Assembly (NCBI RefSeq): GCF_902536725.1
Contig: NZ_CACAYO010000004.1
Location: 1-64,000, forward strand
From: an uncultured Prochlorococcus sp.
GTDB taxonomy: Bacteria; Cyanobacteriota; Cyanobacteriia; PCC-6307; Cyanobiaceae
Length of the DNA stretch: 64,000 nt
Reading direction: 5' to 3'
Of this stretch, positions 63,050 through 64,000 are shown one piece after another (position 1 is the stretch's first letter; each line of letters begins with the position of its first letter). Under the pieces are notes generated by a model. That model was not told the origin of the DNA. It ran no database searches and worked only from the letters and a program-made list of their open reading frames with translations. The translations under genes were made by a program, and so were the position numbers.

Positions 63050-64000
63050 CTAATTCCTTAGTTTGGTGTTAAAACTTTTTTCAACATTTAAAATGATATT
63101 TGAATGTATTGATGTAATGTCCGAGTCCAGTAATGTTTTATCTTTATCTCTATAAGATAATCTAAATGTATAACTTATATGATCATCTCCAAATTTAGTA
63201 TCTTCAAAAACATCAAGTAAATTTACATCCTCTAAGAGATTTTTTCCTGTTTTTCTTATCTGTGAGGTTATTTCGCTAATTAAAAATTTCTTACTGAAAA
63301 CAAAATTTATATCCCTTTCCATTTTCGGAACAATTGGGTATTGCTTATATATTGGAATCCATTTATTTTTTCTTGTACTAGCTCCTAAGAGGTTAGAAAC
63401 ATTTATATTAAATAAATAAACTTTTTTTAATGACTTCTTTTCTAATAAAAGTTTGGGATGTATTTCACCAAAATAACCTGCATTTTTCCCTTCAATAACT
63501 AATTTCGCTGTTCTTCCTGGATGAAGAAAGTCAATTTTATCAGTAGGTTTATCCTCAATTTTTATGTTCAAAGATGATAATGCCTCCTTTAACTTTCCTC
63601 TGGCCTGGTAATAATTAAGATCGTTATCTTTACCCGAATTTATCCATTTTCCAAATTTTTTATTTCCATAGATCGCACCATTCAGAACTTCTTCTTGAAT
63701 AAACTCAGTTTTCTTATGAAAAACATTTCCAATTTCAAATATATAACAACTTTCCTGTCCAGCTTTTATATTACGGTTCACTATCTCCAAATGTTCTTTC
63801 CAGATATTATCTCTAAGACAGCTTGTTTCTAATAACAAAGGATTAGAAATCTTTATTAGTTTTTCATTATCTTCAGGAACAAGAGAGTAGCTTAGTACCT
63901 CATTAAAACCGTTTTCTATAAAACCACTTTTCACTTTTCTCAATGCCAACTGTTCTGATGACAATTTTCCAGGCTTAATTGGATTAGGAAGTTTTAAGTC
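63050..64000 (-). CDS. pheT: Phenylalanyl-tRNA synthetase beta subunit, 3' part
   Basis: The open frame reaches the right edge of the window; the visible 316 codons are the C-terminal part of PheT. It has the B5-to-catalytic-like domain (NPLLLETSCLRDNIWKEHLE), LHPGRTAKL and GYFGEIHPKLL, and ends with the FDX-ACB anticodon-binding domain (ERDINFVFSK, LLEDVNLLDVFEDTKFGDDHISYTFRLSYRDKDKTLLD). The apparent ATG-less start inside (63964) is really an internal TTG codon. The stop is at 63050. Confidence 0.95.
   Translation of the reverse strand, partial: DLKLPNPIKPGKLSSEQLALRKVKSGFIENGFNEVLSYSLVPEDNEKLIKISNPLLLETSCLRDNIWKEHLEIVNRNIKAGQESCYIFEIGNVFHKKTEFIQEEVLNGAIYGNKKFGKWINSGKDNDLNYYQARGKLKEALSSLNIKIEDKPTDKIDFLHPGRTAKLVIEGKNAGYFGEIHPKLLLEKKSLKKVYLFNINVSNLLGASTRKNKWIPIYKQYPIVPKMERDINFVFSKKFLISEITSQIRKTGKNLLEDVNLLDVFEDTKFGDDHISYTFRLSYRDKDKTLLDSDITSIHSNIILNVEKSFNTKLRN

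Overview
The window is very AT-rich, densely packed and made almost entirely of core housekeeping and photosynthesis genes. psb28, psaK, gun4, a plant-type FdC2-like ferredoxin, the DUF3082/DUF3110/DUF2499/DUF3593/DUF1995 families and the gene order together point to a streamlined, probably high-light-adapted, Prochlorococcus chromosome. I see no prophage, insertion sequence, integrase or CRISPR array. The only tRNA gene, tRNA-Ser(GGA), lies between core genes. Convergent neighbours often overlap by 4-26 bases, as expected of a reduced genome.

Layout. 1-4132 (+): the tail of a gene that is probably ispE, a DUF3082 protein, an unlisted 31-codon membrane peptide, pdhB, secD, secF and a 59-aa membrane protein. 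4135-9192: an AI-2E-type permease, psb28 and mnmH (-), gun4 and a RsbW-like ATPase (+), then a small DUF6439-like protein and a methyltransferase (-). 9221-10930: glnA with a clear terminator and an NtcA-type promoter. 10931-14175: an alanine/serine-glyoxylate aminotransferase, tadA, a group II decarboxylase and a 45-aa membrane peptide. 14168-19727 (-): a tight unit pyk, MacB-like permease, bioY, lspA and a membrane GTPase with DUF697. 19789-24864: a MazG-like protein, a YggT protein, scpB, ilvA, dxs and psaK. 24931-30800 (-): DUF3593/DUF2499, an exported PrxQ, rpmB, htpG, hisZ, an inositol-monophosphatase-family enzyme and the ferredoxin. 30850-34949 (+): tRNA-Ser, dnaK, an overlapping dnaJ-like gene, DUF3110 and a cyclophilin. 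34954-42792: ribBA, argC, purN, pgi and leuS. 42900-50387: dapF, a cysteine desulfurase, DUF1995, dacB-like, coaD, a flavin reductase, uvrC and a HemG-type protoporphyrinogen oxidase. 50399-60947: a PHP protein, cobN, ilvE, metH, a small acidic protein, DUF2237 and an Ap4A phosphorylase-like protein. 60951-64000: a 59-aa protein, a ribbon-helix-helix/J-domain fusion, a 411-base non-coding region, a small exported protein and the 3' part of pheT.

How genes fit together: tetrapyrrole and photosynthesis (gun4, hemG, psb28, psaK), the SecDF translocon, chaperones (dnaK/dnaJ, htpG), cobalamin production and use (cobN, metH), riboflavin (ribBA) and nitrogen assimilation (glnA under probable NtcA control).

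The most unusual parts are (i) the 411-base gap between two 3' ends (62285-62695), packed with palindromes, repeated 5-N7-5 inverted repeats and a perfect DnaA box, next to a gene fusing a predicted ribbon-helix-helix domain to a J-domain; (ii) a HemG-type flavodoxin-fold protoporphyrinogen oxidase, unexpected in a cyanobacterium; and (iii) several small proteins, three of them single-span or hydrophobic membrane peptides, that default length cut-offs would miss.
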